5,939 nucleotides of DNA from an uncultured Lachnospiraceae bacterium (GCA_947177105.1 CAMWTF010000174.1:1-5939), one strand, 5' to 3'; positions 1-5,701 are shown, numbered from the stretch's first letter. The notes: a model not told the origin generated them from the sequence alone. Numbers and translations are program-made.

Positions 1-46
1 GGTCGGTGTTTTGTTTTACCGACACCTGCCGCGGCCACCTTGGGGG

Positions 47-445
47 CTAAACCCCGTGTGGCCGGCGTGTCGATTTCCAGATTCTGTGAGGTTCCGGATG
101 GCCGCCAAAGGCAGCTGCAGACTCCATATTCGTCTCGATAAAGTAAGCCCCGTTCTGCAGGCAAAAGGCAATTGTGTCATCCTCTCCGCTTCTTGCAAGG
201 GAAGCCACCTCCTCATCCGGTCCCGGGAACGGGCACAGGTACTGGTAGAAACGTCCCTTATACTCCTCCTTTATGGGAAAACAGAACACAAACTTTGCCT
301 TTGTCCCCTCGAATCCCCCATGTATATAGCGGAAAGGCTTTCTGCTCCCGTCCGGCATGTCACGCTCTCTCATCTCATCCGCATCAATATAGGGTTTTGA
401 GTAGTAAGCATCCTTTTTCGCATCATAAATCACTTTTTCGCTCAT
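47..445 (-). CDS. N-terminal part of a probable alpha/beta-hydrolase-like protein, frameshifted
   Basis: The 132 readable residues contain a stretch (about residues 39-100) with the pattern RYIHGGFEGT, a KGRFYQYL segment, and GAYFIETN. From memory, this matches the start of a roughly 500-residue family of uncharacterised clostridial and actinobacterial proteins with an alpha/beta-hydrolase-like core; the catalytic part is not in this window. There is no signal peptide, so the protein should be cytoplasmic. The start is well supported: AAGGAGG lies 8 bases before ATG. The frame ends at TAG (49-47), far too early. From about position 85 leftwards the -1 frame is open to the window edge and reads KVAAAGVGKTKHR, which resembles the expected continuation, so a one-base deletion is likely. 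It is the last visible gene of the leftward operon. The family call is from memory and moderate; the frameshift is inference. Confidence 0.55.
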   Translation of the reverse strand: MSEKVIYDAKKDAYYSKPYIDADEMRERDMPDGSRKPFRYIHGGFEGTKAKFVFCFPIKEEYKGRFYQYLCPFPGPDEEVASLARSGEDDTIAFCLQNGAYFIETNMESAAAFGGHPEPHRIWKSTRRPHGV

Positions 446-453
446 TTATGCAG

Positions 454-460
454 CCTCCTT
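454..460 (-). promoter_or_regulatory. Ribosome binding site of the hydrolase-like gene
   Basis: AAGGAGG on the minus strand, 8 bases before the ATG at 445-443. It is a near-perfect Shine-Dalgarno match and fixes the start of the downstream gene, even though that gene is broken later. Confidence 0.8.
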
Positions 461-492
461 CAGCTTTTTCCTATATTTCCTTCTGTTTCGAT

Positions 493-553
493 ATTATCCC
501 ATATCCCCCTTGCGAAAGAAACAGGAAATCCGACCGAAAATACCAGAAATCCG
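493..553 (-). promoter_or_regulatory. Possible activator-dependent promoter with a 21-bp-period direct repeat
   Basis: In the 111-base gap before the hydrolase-like gene, GAAATCCG occurs twice on the plus strand (525-532 and 546-553), exactly 21 bases apart and preceded each time by AC three bases earlier. On the minus strand this pair lies just upstream of a poor -35 (TTTCTT, 521-516), 17 bases and a -10-like GATAAT (498-493). AraC-family regulators often bind direct repeats with about 21-bp spacing next to a weak -35. The repeat is seen; the promoter function is inference. I found no further copy of the repeat upstream of the other operon genes. Confidence 0.35.
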
Positions 554-556
554 CTT

Positions 557-1192
557 TTACAACCTTCTTTCCAGATGGAACTGTATCAAATCCAGGCTTC
601 CGCTACCCTGATAGCACAAATACAGAGCATGAATCCCCTCCGGTACCTTCACTTCCCCAGCATAGGTATTCCAGGCGTTTCCCTCGGAACGGACGGGGAT
701 TCTGTCACAAATTTCCCCTTCCGGTGAAGTCCTCACCAGGAACTCCCCCTGGGCTTCTCCACGCACTGTCAGCCCAACCTGGTTCAGATTTCGGAAACGA
801 AAATACTTGTATCCTGCCACACTGCCCTGCCTGATATTGGCAATATACTGCATCGGCATGACCGCATCCTGTTTTGCGGCCTCGCTTTCAGGCTCCATAT
901 CTGCCGCGTCCTGGGTCAGGTACGGATAATCCAGCTTCATAGCCAGCGGGTGGGAGAATACCACCCCTTTTTCTGAACGCAGACAGCAACAGATATAAGC
1001 CGGATAGGTTCCCTCTCCTGCCAGGGACTCCTGATTCAGGCCGCAGGAGGTCACTTCCGCCTGACGGATGCTGCCATCCTCCTGCTCTTTCTTAATCGGC
1101 GCGTTGCCGGAATACAGATAAATCATCCCGTCATGGTTCTTTGACTGTTTTTCCCTCTGCCAGCTACCATGGTGGCGGACAATCTTGCACAT
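557..1192 (-). CDS. C-terminal remnant of a GH43-type glycosidase with CBM6-like module
   Basis: Residues 39-53 (EDGSIRQAEVTSCGLN) and the following GTYPAYI segment are typical of the end of a GH43 five-bladed propeller. Residues about 116-207 (QYIANI, AGYKYFRF, TVRGEAQGEF, GSLDLIQFHLE) look like the CBM6-like beta-sandwich that follows it in clostridial GH43 enzymes. Intact members have a catalytic domain of roughly 300 residues before this point, and it is absent. Without it no glycosidase activity is expected; at most the protein would bind sugar. The ATG at 1192 has no usable ribosome binding site (the nearest GAGGAG is 17 bases upstream), so this start is arbitrary. In the same frame a TGA lies at about 1216-1214, and the preceding frame carries a short translated piece starting at 1311. 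I therefore read this as the rear part of a disrupted gene in the leftward operon. Sure of the family of the C-terminus, less of its present function. Confidence 0.6.
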   Translation of the reverse strand: MCKIVRHHGSWQREKQSKNHDGMIYLYSGNAPIKKEQEDGSIRQAEVTSCGLNQESLAGEGTYPAYICCCLRSEKGVVFSHPLAMKLDYPYLTQDAADMEPESEAAKQDAVMPMQYIANIRQGSVAGYKYFRFRNLNQVGLTVRGEAQGEFLVRTSPEGEICDRIPVRSEGNAWNTYAGEVKVPEGIHALYLCYQGSGSLDLIQFHLERRL

Positions 1193-1311
1193 AGGCCCAA
1201 AATGATACGCTCCTCAAAAGCTACGGCCCTCTGCCCGCCAGGTGTATGGAAAAATGACTCCCCTGTCAGATGAACTTCATAGACTTTGCACCAACTATCA
1301 AATTCTTTCAA
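1123..1311 (-). pseudogene. 5' piece of the disrupted GH43-type gene
   Basis: Reading starts at TTG (1311-1309), which overlaps the TGA of the preceding gene, a spacing typical of translational coupling in an operon. About 33 codons look coding (LKEFDSWCKVYEVHL, then GESFFHTPGG and RAVAFEE), after which the frame runs into low-quality sequence antisense in character and stops at 1123. A one-base shift near 1210 (after AFEE) would join it to the frame ending at 557, giving AYHFGPMCKIV. I do not recognise the first 33 residues as a GH43 N-terminus. The joined product would be about 245 residues, half the usual length of about 480-560. It could be an internally deleted and frameshifted gene, or an unrelated short leader ORF. 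Confidence 0.4.
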
Positions 1312-2099
1312 TTCTCATCTCGTGTAATGATACCCCACGCCTCAATCTGTGTCAGAGCAGGATATGGGGATTCATCCTGTGCTTTTATCAGTTCCTTTAA
1401 GGTCAATGTCGATACCGTGCGTTTATTTATGGGGAAATGCTGGGGTTCAGTACTTTTTTTCAGTTCCAGCACCTCCCGGCTGCCATCGTCAAATTCTATG
1501 GTCGCCCGGATCCAGTAGCTGTCATGGGGATAATCCGCCCGCAGGGTCAGGACAATTTCATCCAATGTAACGGCCACGCCGAAATCAATGGTCAGCTCCG
1601 CATTCGGATTCTTATTAATTCCCCAACTCTGATAAGGGTAAGGATAATGATGGCTGTTTGCGTAAATCCCGTCAATGGCATTACGGGCAGCGAACAGCGC
1701 CTCTCCCCGGGTCTCCACATTGGCTGCGCTATGAGGCCACATCCCCGTCTCTCCATGCTGATCCAGCGGATTTAACGCCAGGTTACGGCGTAGCGCTACC
1801 TTATTCATATCCGCCAAAGCTGCAGTGAGCAGATGCTGCTTCCCCTTAAAGGAACGGGGCGGATAGCATACCCGGGACATGGTACCAAAAGGAATACGGA
1901 ATACCACCTGTTCCTTTACGTAAACCAGCACGGCAGGCAGGGCATCTTCCAAACAAAGGTCATACCAGCCGGGTTCATCACAGGTAAACACCACTCTGTC
2001 CCCTCTGTGATAACGCCCCGGATGTACCAGTGTCACCCGCCCGCTGCCCTCCGCTACGGAAATACTTATGCCGCTCTCATTTATGACTTCTATTTTCAT
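1308..2099 (-). CDS. Stand-alone discoidin (F5/8 type C)-like carbohydrate-binding protein
   Basis: A 263-residue protein without signal peptide or membrane segment, so apparently cytoplasmic. Residues about 1-80 form an unassigned beta-rich part. Residues about 105-256 look like a galactose-binding-fold domain of the F5/8 type C kind: RNLALNP at the start, AIDGIYAN, SWGINKNPNAELTIDFG, then the DEIVLTLRAD strand, WIRATIEFDDGS and the closing LTQIEAWG. No catalytic domain is attached. I chose ATG 2099 because AGAGG lies 8 bases upstream; an in-frame GTG at 2120 with GAGAGGGG 10 bases upstream would add seven residues and remains possible. It is the first gene of the leftward operon, divergent from the AraC gene, and its stop overlaps the start of the next ORF. 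The role is inferred to be binding of the glycan handled by the locus. The domain call is fairly sure, the biological role is not. Confidence 0.75.
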   Translation of the reverse strand: MKIEVINESGISISVAEGSGRVTLVHPGRYHRGDRVVFTCDEPGWYDLCLEDALPAVLVYVKEQVVFRIPFGTMSRVCYPPRSFKGKQHLLTAALADMNKVALRRNLALNPLDQHGETGMWPHSAANVETRGEALFAARNAIDGIYANSHHYPYPYQSWGINKNPNAELTIDFGVAVTLDEIVLTLRADYPHDSYWIRATIEFDDGSREVLELKKSTEPQHFPINKRTVSTLTLKELIKAQDESPYPALTQIEAWGIITRDEN

Positions 2100-2162
2100 G
2101 CAATTTACCTCTACTTTCACAGTTTCTTAGCCCCTCTCCATGGTAGTGGACTTATTGGTTCC

Positions 2163-2168
2163 ATTATA
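2163..2168 (-). promoter_or_regulatory. -10 box of the leftward glycan operon
   Basis: A perfect TATAAT followed by G on the minus strand, about 64 bases before the ATG at 2099. The hexamer 17 bases upstream is TAACCA (2191-2186), a poor -35. A strong -10 with a weak -35 is what an AraC-activated promoter usually shows. The element is seen; the activation is inferred. Confidence 0.5.
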
Positions 2169-2180
2169 AGAAACGGGTTC

Positions 2181-2209
2181 TGGACTGGTTAGAAAATATG
2201 TGCTACAAT
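2181..2209 (+). promoter_or_regulatory. Probable promoter of the AraC gene
   Basis: TGGACT (2181-2186), 17 bases, TACAAT (2204-2209) on the plus strand. Transcription would start near 2216, about 39 bases before the ATG at 2255. Its -35 overlaps the start of the -35 region of the leftward promoter, so the two divergent promoters compete for the same DNA. Confidence 0.45.
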
Positions 2210-2224
2210 TAGAAAAATAGCACA
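2189..2224. promoter_or_regulatory. Candidate operator between the glycan operon and the AraC gene
   Basis: Two overlapping repeat patterns are present. TGTGCTA (2199-2205) and TAGCACA (2218-2224) form a perfect 7-bp inverted repeat with a 12-base spacer that covers the -10 and likely start point of the AraC promoter. TTAGAAAA occurs at 2189-2196 and again at 2209-2216, a 20-bp period. Placement suggests autoregulation by the AraC protein or control by a second sugar-responsive regulator; which one cannot be told from sequence. Confidence 0.4.
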
Positions 2225-2254
2225 CAAAAATATCTACCAAGGAGAATGCAATCC

Positions 2255-3454
2255 ATGAACCTGGTCGAAACACTTTTTCGTTTTCTGCAATACACCACGG
2301 AACTGCCGGTGCAATCCTGGAGCAGCGCTCCTGAAAACCTGAACAAATTCGAGCGACTCCACTGTTTTCTGTCCCAAGTTCAGCCCATGATGACAAAGGA
2401 TACTCTTTCTCTCATCCTGACGAGCCTGCATCCGTCTTGTCTGTATAGCTCACGGGATCTGCTGGGAATCTGCACACTGGCTTTTCTTTTTGAAGGAAGC
2501 CCCTTCCTTGTAGGCCCCTATGTAACGGAAGAATGGCAGGACGACAGGGCACAGCAGCGGTTAGCATGCCTTGGGCTGCCTGCCAGCTACCTGCTGCCCT
2601 ATAAACTGTACTACTGTAGCTACCGGCTTATGGACGAACAGACCGTTACCAGATTTGTAACCGGTGCCATCACTGCGCTGAAACCCAGCCAGCCCCCCTA
2701 TCTCCACCAGACGCTGGCAGGCCTTCAGGGCAAGGGAGCCAAGGATTTCTTTGAACAGGAACCTTTGGATTTTGATCTGGCTGTTCGGCGATATGAGCAG
2801 GAGAATAAATTTCTAAAGCTGATAGAAACCGGCCAGCCCCAGGCTGCACTGGAAGCATATCAGCAAATAAGTAAAATGAGCCTGAAAAATAACAATCTTG
2901 ATTCTGAAAATCCCCGCACCATGATGGCAAATGCCACAATCATACGCACCCTGGCACGCAAGGCGGCCGAACGCGGCGGTGTCCATCCCGCTGTAGTAGA
3001 TGCTATTTCCGTCCCCTATGCCCAGAAAATGTATACCACTATAAACGCCCGGGAATTCTATACCCTGATTCTCAAAATGATAGAGGAATTCGCAGAAGCG
3101 GTGCGCCAGGCCAGGCGGGAACGCTATTCTCCTTCCATCAGCAAGGTGGTCAGTTATATTTCGCTGCATTTAAGTCAGGAAATGACAAGAGAGGATTTGG
3201 CAAAGCTGATACATGTCACGCCCTCCTATCTGAGCCATCAGTTCAAAGCCGAAACAAGCCTCACCCTCTCTGCGTATATCGCGAAGAAGCGCTGTGAAAA
3301 GGCTGCTGAGCTTCTGCGGGGCACCAGCCTGACAGTGCAGGATATCAGTGCCCATGTGGGTTATCTGGACAGCAATTATTTTACGAAAGTATTCAAAAAT
3401 ATTTATCGAACCACGCCCACAGATTATCGCTCCCAATTCCATTATGCTTCTTAA
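2255..3454 (+). CDS. AraC-family transcriptional regulator with N-terminal sensor region
   Basis: A 399-residue DNA-binding regulator. The C-terminal 109 residues (from about 291) form the AraC-type double helix-turn-helix: the first at about 311-330 (TREDLAKLIHVTPSYLSHQF), the second at about 361-381, ending in the family signature GYLDSNYFTKVFK followed by TTPTDYR. The position before TTP, usually Gly, is Arg. The 290 residues in front are longer than a cupin-type arm and contain FLVGPYVTEEW near 84-94, a pattern I associate with ligand-sensing regions of clostridial AraC proteins; the ligand is unknown. Start: AAGGAG ends 10 bases before ATG 2255, while the in-frame ATG at 2246 lies directly against it and is unlikely. 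It is divergent from the binding-protein operon and 96 bases ahead of the GH88 gene, so it is probably the local activator of both. Family assignment is very sure. Confidence 0.93.
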   Translation: MNLVETLFRFLQYTTELPVQSWSSAPENLNKFERLHCFLSQVQPMMTKDTLSLILTSLHPSCLYSSRDLLGICTLAFLFEGSPFLVGPYVTEEWQDDRAQQRLACLGLPASYLLPYKLYYCSYRLMDEQTVTRFVTGAITALKPSQPPYLHQTLAGLQGKGAKDFFEQEPLDFDLAVRRYEQENKFLKLIETGQPQAALEAYQQISKMSLKNNNLDSENPRTMMANATIIRTLARKAAERGGVHPAVVDAISVPYAQKMYTTINAREFYTLILKMIEEFAEAVRQARRERYSPSISKVVSYISLHLSQEMTREDLAKLIHVTPSYLSHQFKAETSLTLSAYIAKKRCEKAAELLRGTSLTVQDISAHVGYLDSNYFTKVFKNIYRTTPTDYRSQFHYAS

Positions 3455-3536
3455 AAGCATATTCTTTCTAATATCAGCACATAATTTCTATCTCATTTTT
3501 CCTCTTATTTGCTATTATAAAAAGGAGTAATAAGAG

Positions 3537-3541
3537 AGGAG
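3537..3541 (+). promoter_or_regulatory. Ribosome binding site that decides the TTG start of the GH88 gene
   Basis: AGGAG inside AGAGGAG lies 9 bases before TTG at 3551. A second AAGGAG at about 3522-3527 is too far away. No in-frame ATG lies nearby, so TTG is the start. The 96-base gap from the AraC stop is AT-rich, has a TATAAA/TATTAT element near 3513-3521 without a matching -35, and no hairpin terminator, so read-through from araC or an activator-dependent promoter is likely. Confidence 0.7.
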
Positions 3542-3550
3542 AATTGAAAA

Positions 3551-4726
3551 TTGAATAACGAGCAGCGAGCCTGGATTGAAGGAGTCTGGGAAAAATTACA
3601 AATCAAATTAAGAGCCGAATGCCAACGGACTGGCGCAAATATCCCTTTTATACCACTTCAGGGGCATTACAGAGACTGCATGATGCCGGGCGGCTTGACC
3701 TGGTGGACCAACGGCTTCTGGCCGGGTATCCTCTGGCAGATGCATCATGCCACTGGGGAAGATGCCTACCGATTGACGGCAGAGGACGTGGGGAAGCGCA
3801 TGGCAGTTATACTGGATAATCCCAGGGAACTGGATCACGACATTGGTTTCCTGGTTCTGCCGGGCGCGGTGACCCAATACCGCCTGACCGGCAACCCAGA
3901 ATGCCGCTCTCTGGGCATCCGTGCTGCGGATTTTCTTGCCGGACGCTTTAACGAGCAGGGGAATTTCATCCGCGCATGGGATAAAAGCCCCTGGGCAGAG
4001 GATGTATCTGGCTGGATGATTGTGGACTGCATGTTAAATATCCCGCTTCTATACTGGGCTGGCCGGGAAACCGGGAACAGACGATATGCCAGTATCGCAG
4101 ACCGCCATGCCGAAACCGCACTTCACTGCCTTCTGCGCCCTGACGGAAGCTGTAACCACATCGCTGCTTTCAACCCTTCTACCGGCGAGTTCTTAGGCGG
4201 CATTGGTGGCCAGGGCTACGGGAATGGCTCCAGTTGGAGCAGGGGACAGGGATGGGCTGTCTACGGCTTTGCTCTTGCCTACCGCAACACCGGCTATCCC
4301 GCATTTCTGGATGCAGCAAAACGCAGCGCCCACTATTGTATGTCTGCCCTGGCTGCCAACGAGTGGCTCCCGCTGGTGGATTTCCGCGCTCCGGCCGAAC
4401 CCGTCCTGTACGACAGCGGTGCCGGAGCCATCATTGCCTGCGGACTGCTGGAAACTGCGGAGCATGTTCCCGCACTGGAACAACAGATGTACCGCACTGC
4501 CGCCTTGCATACCCTGCAGGCATGCGAGGCAAAATTCGCCAACTGGGATTCCGACACCGACGGCATCCTCTTTGGCGGTGGTATGATGTACCACAACGAC
4601 CGGCTGGCCGGGCAGGCATACATTTACAATGATTATTTTCTCTTAGAAGCCATTCTGCGGCTGGCCGGAAAAGATTTCATAATCTGGGGGGGGATGACAA
4701 ATGATAGATTCCAATACACTTCATAA
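3551..4726 (+). CDS. GH88 unsaturated uronyl (glucuronyl) hydrolase
   Basis: A 391-residue cytoplasmic enzyme (no signal peptide) of the alpha/alpha-barrel family GH88. The family hydrates the C4-C5 double bond of the unsaturated uronic acid at the non-reducing end of lyase-made oligosaccharides, releasing a keto-deoxyuronate and the neighbouring sugar. Diagnostic segments in order: WWTNGFWPGILW (51-62), DHDIGF (95-100), GWMIVDCMLN (154-163), SSWSRGQGWAVYGFAL (227-242), YDSGAGAIIACGLLE (287-301), NDYFLLEAILRL (360-371). Asp97 and Asp159 correspond to the two catalytic Asp residues of Bacillus UGL (88 and 149 from memory; spacing 62 versus 61). Starts at TTG with AGGAG 9 bases upstream. The C-terminus is odd: an 8-G tract adds an 11-residue tail not expected in the family. 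It follows araC on the same strand, so it is probably activated by it. GH105 is an alternative but fits the motifs less well. Confidence 0.92.
   Translation: MNNEQRAWIEGVWEKLQIKLRAECQRTGANIPFIPLQGHYRDCMMPGGLTWWTNGFWPGILWQMHHATGEDAYRLTAEDVGKRMAVILDNPRELDHDIGFLVLPGAVTQYRLTGNPECRSLGIRAADFLAGRFNEQGNFIRAWDKSPWAEDVSGWMIVDCMLNIPLLYWAGRETGNRRYASIADRHAETALHCLLRPDGSCNHIAAFNPSTGEFLGGIGGQGYGNGSSWSRGQGWAVYGFALAYRNTGYPAFLDAAKRSAHYCMSALAANEWLPLVDFRAPAEPVLYDSGAGAIIACGLLETAEHVPALEQQMYRTAALHTLQACEAKFANWDSDTDGILFGGGMMYHNDRLAGQAYIYNDYFLLEAILRLAGKDFIIWGGMTNDRFQYTS
4686..4693 (+). repeat. 8-G homopolymer at the GH88 end
   Basis: Eight consecutive G after TGG of codon 379. With eight G the GH88 frame continues 11 residues to TAA at 4724-4726; with seven it would stop at once after WGG with TGA inside ATGA; with six or nine it would stop at TGA three codons after the tract. 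The tract also acts as the only G-rich ribosome-binding stretch for the ORF at 4701. Prone to replication slippage and to sequencing error. Confidence 0.7.
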
Positions 4727-4934
4727 TGCCGGAATGATTCCGACACTGGATACTTTCAGCGAGAAGCTGGCAGAAGCCGCTTACCCGCAAGGGCTGCCCA
4801 TCGTGGCAGCCCTGCGGGATGGCTTTGAACTGGATGAAAGCACAATCCGGCATCAGCCCAGCGGCCGCCTGCAATCCGTATACCTGAATGCCCGTGTGGG
4901 CGGCTTTACTGTACATCTATTGCAGAAACGATAG
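4701..4934 (+). CDS. Unrecognised 77-residue protein downstream of GH88
   Basis: I do not recognise this protein. The codon choice (many CTG, GCC, CGG, GGC) resembles that of the GH88 gene rather than random sequence, which supports coding. It overlaps the GH88 end by 26 bases in the +1 frame; ATG 4701 lies 7 bases after the G tract, so translation is probably coupled. An internal Met12 could also start it, leaving 66 residues. It is soluble in appearance, with a predicted helix (FSEKLAEAAYPQG) and beta-like ends (LQSVYLNARVGG, FTVHLLQKR), and no membrane segment or cysteine. It could be a small accessory protein of the GH88 module or the remaining tail of a larger, deleted gene. The frame is clear; function unknown. 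The stop is 37 bases from the end of the convergent tetR gene, and no terminator hairpin is visible in between. Confidence 0.55.
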   Translation: MIDSNTLHNAGMIPTLDTFSEKLAEAAYPQGLPIVAALRDGFELDESTIRHQPSGRLQSVYLNARVGGFTVHLLQKR

Positions 4935-4971
4935 CCCCTCATCCGGCCTGTCGCTGACTGCATAGCATAGT

Positions 4972-5589
4972 TCATGGCTGCTCAAAGCCGGTGTTCTGGC
5001 TTTCACAGATGGACACTGCAGAAATTGTATCTTGGAACAGGCTCATGTTCGGCCTGTACTCGGAAACCACAATCTGCTCCATCTCCTCCGGGCTTTCCAG
5101 GCAGCCCCTTTTAATCCATCTGCGGATCACTGCGGACAACCCTTCGGTAAAAAAGGTCTGATGGTAGAGCAGTTCCTCCTTGGAGGCATAACCCATGATA
5201 GGAACAATCCTATCGATATTATGCCGCAGCTCTGTGGGCAGTTTGTCATACGTCAGGCTCAGCTTACCCAAAGCATCCATGTAAGTGCAGAAAAAAGCCT
5301 TGTGCTTTTGTATAAGTTCAAACAAGTGCCGGAACCCGTTGGTACGCAATCCCTTCCCCTCTTCCAAAAACAGCCCAATAATCTGCTGATACATCTCCGC
5401 CACCAGATGATCCATCAGATCTGCCACATCTTTATAATGCACATAAAAGGTGGTTCTGTGAATTTCGGCCCGTTTACAAATTTCACTGACGGAGATACGG
5501 CTGATATCCTTTTCCTTTAATAGATTCAGAAAAACATATTTTATCCTGTTCTCCGTCTCTACTGCGCGCTGGTTTCCTTTTGTGTTCAT
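4972..5589 (-). CDS. TetR/AcrR-family transcriptional repressor
   Basis: A 205-residue regulator of the usual TetR length. The N-terminal DNA-binding domain spans about 10-56, with the helix-turn-helix at 32-52 (ISVSEICKRAEIHRTTFYVHY), a close fit to the family pattern ending TFYxHYxD. The C-terminal ligand-binding part ends in a motif around 146-170 (FFTEGLSAVI, RRWIKRGC, ESPEEM) seen in the DhaS-like/TetR_C_8 type of Firmicutes regulators. Start ATG at 5589 has GGGGAG 10 bases upstream. It is divergent from a MATE efflux gene and probably represses both that gene and itself through the shared 248-bp intergenic region; the inducer is likely a small toxic compound exported by the pump. The divergence and domain are seen, the regulation is inferred. 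Unrelated to the glycan genes except by position. Confidence 0.92.
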   Translation of the reverse strand: MNTKGNQRAVETENRIKYVFLNLLKEKDISRISVSEICKRAEIHRTTFYVHYKDVADLMDHLVAEMYQQIIGLFLEEGKGLRTNGFRHLFELIQKHKAFFCTYMDALGKLSLTYDKLPTELRHNIDRIVPIMGYASKEELLYHQTFFTEGLSAVIRRWIKRGCLESPEEMEQIVVSEYRPNMSLFQDTISAVSICESQNTGFEQP

Positions 5590-5644
5590 GAATTTCCATC
5601 TCCCCTATGTTCTTCACCTCATTAATTCAACACTTGTATATAAA

Positions 5645-5673
5645 TTGACGGTTGTATTCGACATCTGTATAAA
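5645..5673 (+). promoter_or_regulatory. Promoter of the MATE gene
   Basis: TTGACG (5645-5650), 17 bases, TATAAA (5668-5673). A good sigma-A-type promoter with start expected near 5680, leaving a leader of about 158 bases before the ATG at 5838. No clear riboswitch or attenuator structure was recognised in that leader. Confidence 0.6.
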
Positions 5674-5701
5674 TTATAATGTAAATAACCTCAATCGACA
5701 A
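5673..5701 (-). promoter_or_regulatory. Promoter of the tetR gene
   Basis: On the minus strand TTGTCG (5701-5696), 17 bases, perfect TATAAT (5678-5673). Start expected near 5666, about 77 bases before the ATG at 5589. Its -10 shares base 5673 with the -10 of the MATE promoter, so only one polymerase can open this DNA at a time. Confidence 0.6.

Noticed and set aside
172..834. A 220-codon open frame on the plus strand.
   Set aside because: It lies antisense to the hydrolase-like and GH43-type genes, is rich in Pro, Ser and His as antisense frames often are, lacks a ribosome binding site and matches nothing.
2246..2254. The upstream in-frame ATG of the AraC gene.
   Set aside because: It is directly adjacent to the AAGGAG element, leaving no spacing for initiation.
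2127..2396. A minus-strand frame over the start of the AraC gene and the intergenic region.
   Set aside because: It crosses both divergent promoters, has no ribosome binding site, and is antisense to a supported gene.
4193..4632. Several open frames on both strands within the GH88 gene.
   Set aside because: All are shadows of the GC-rich GH88 coding sequence, whose own frame carries continuous family motifs.
4984..5003. AAAGCC and GGCTTT with an 8-base loop near the 3' end of tetR, as a possible terminator for the plus-strand operon.
   Set aside because: The stem is only six base pairs, lies inside the tetR coding end and has no T tract.
5032..5520. A 162-codon plus-strand frame inside the tetR gene.
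   Set aside because: It is antisense to a clear TetR protein and shows no family features.
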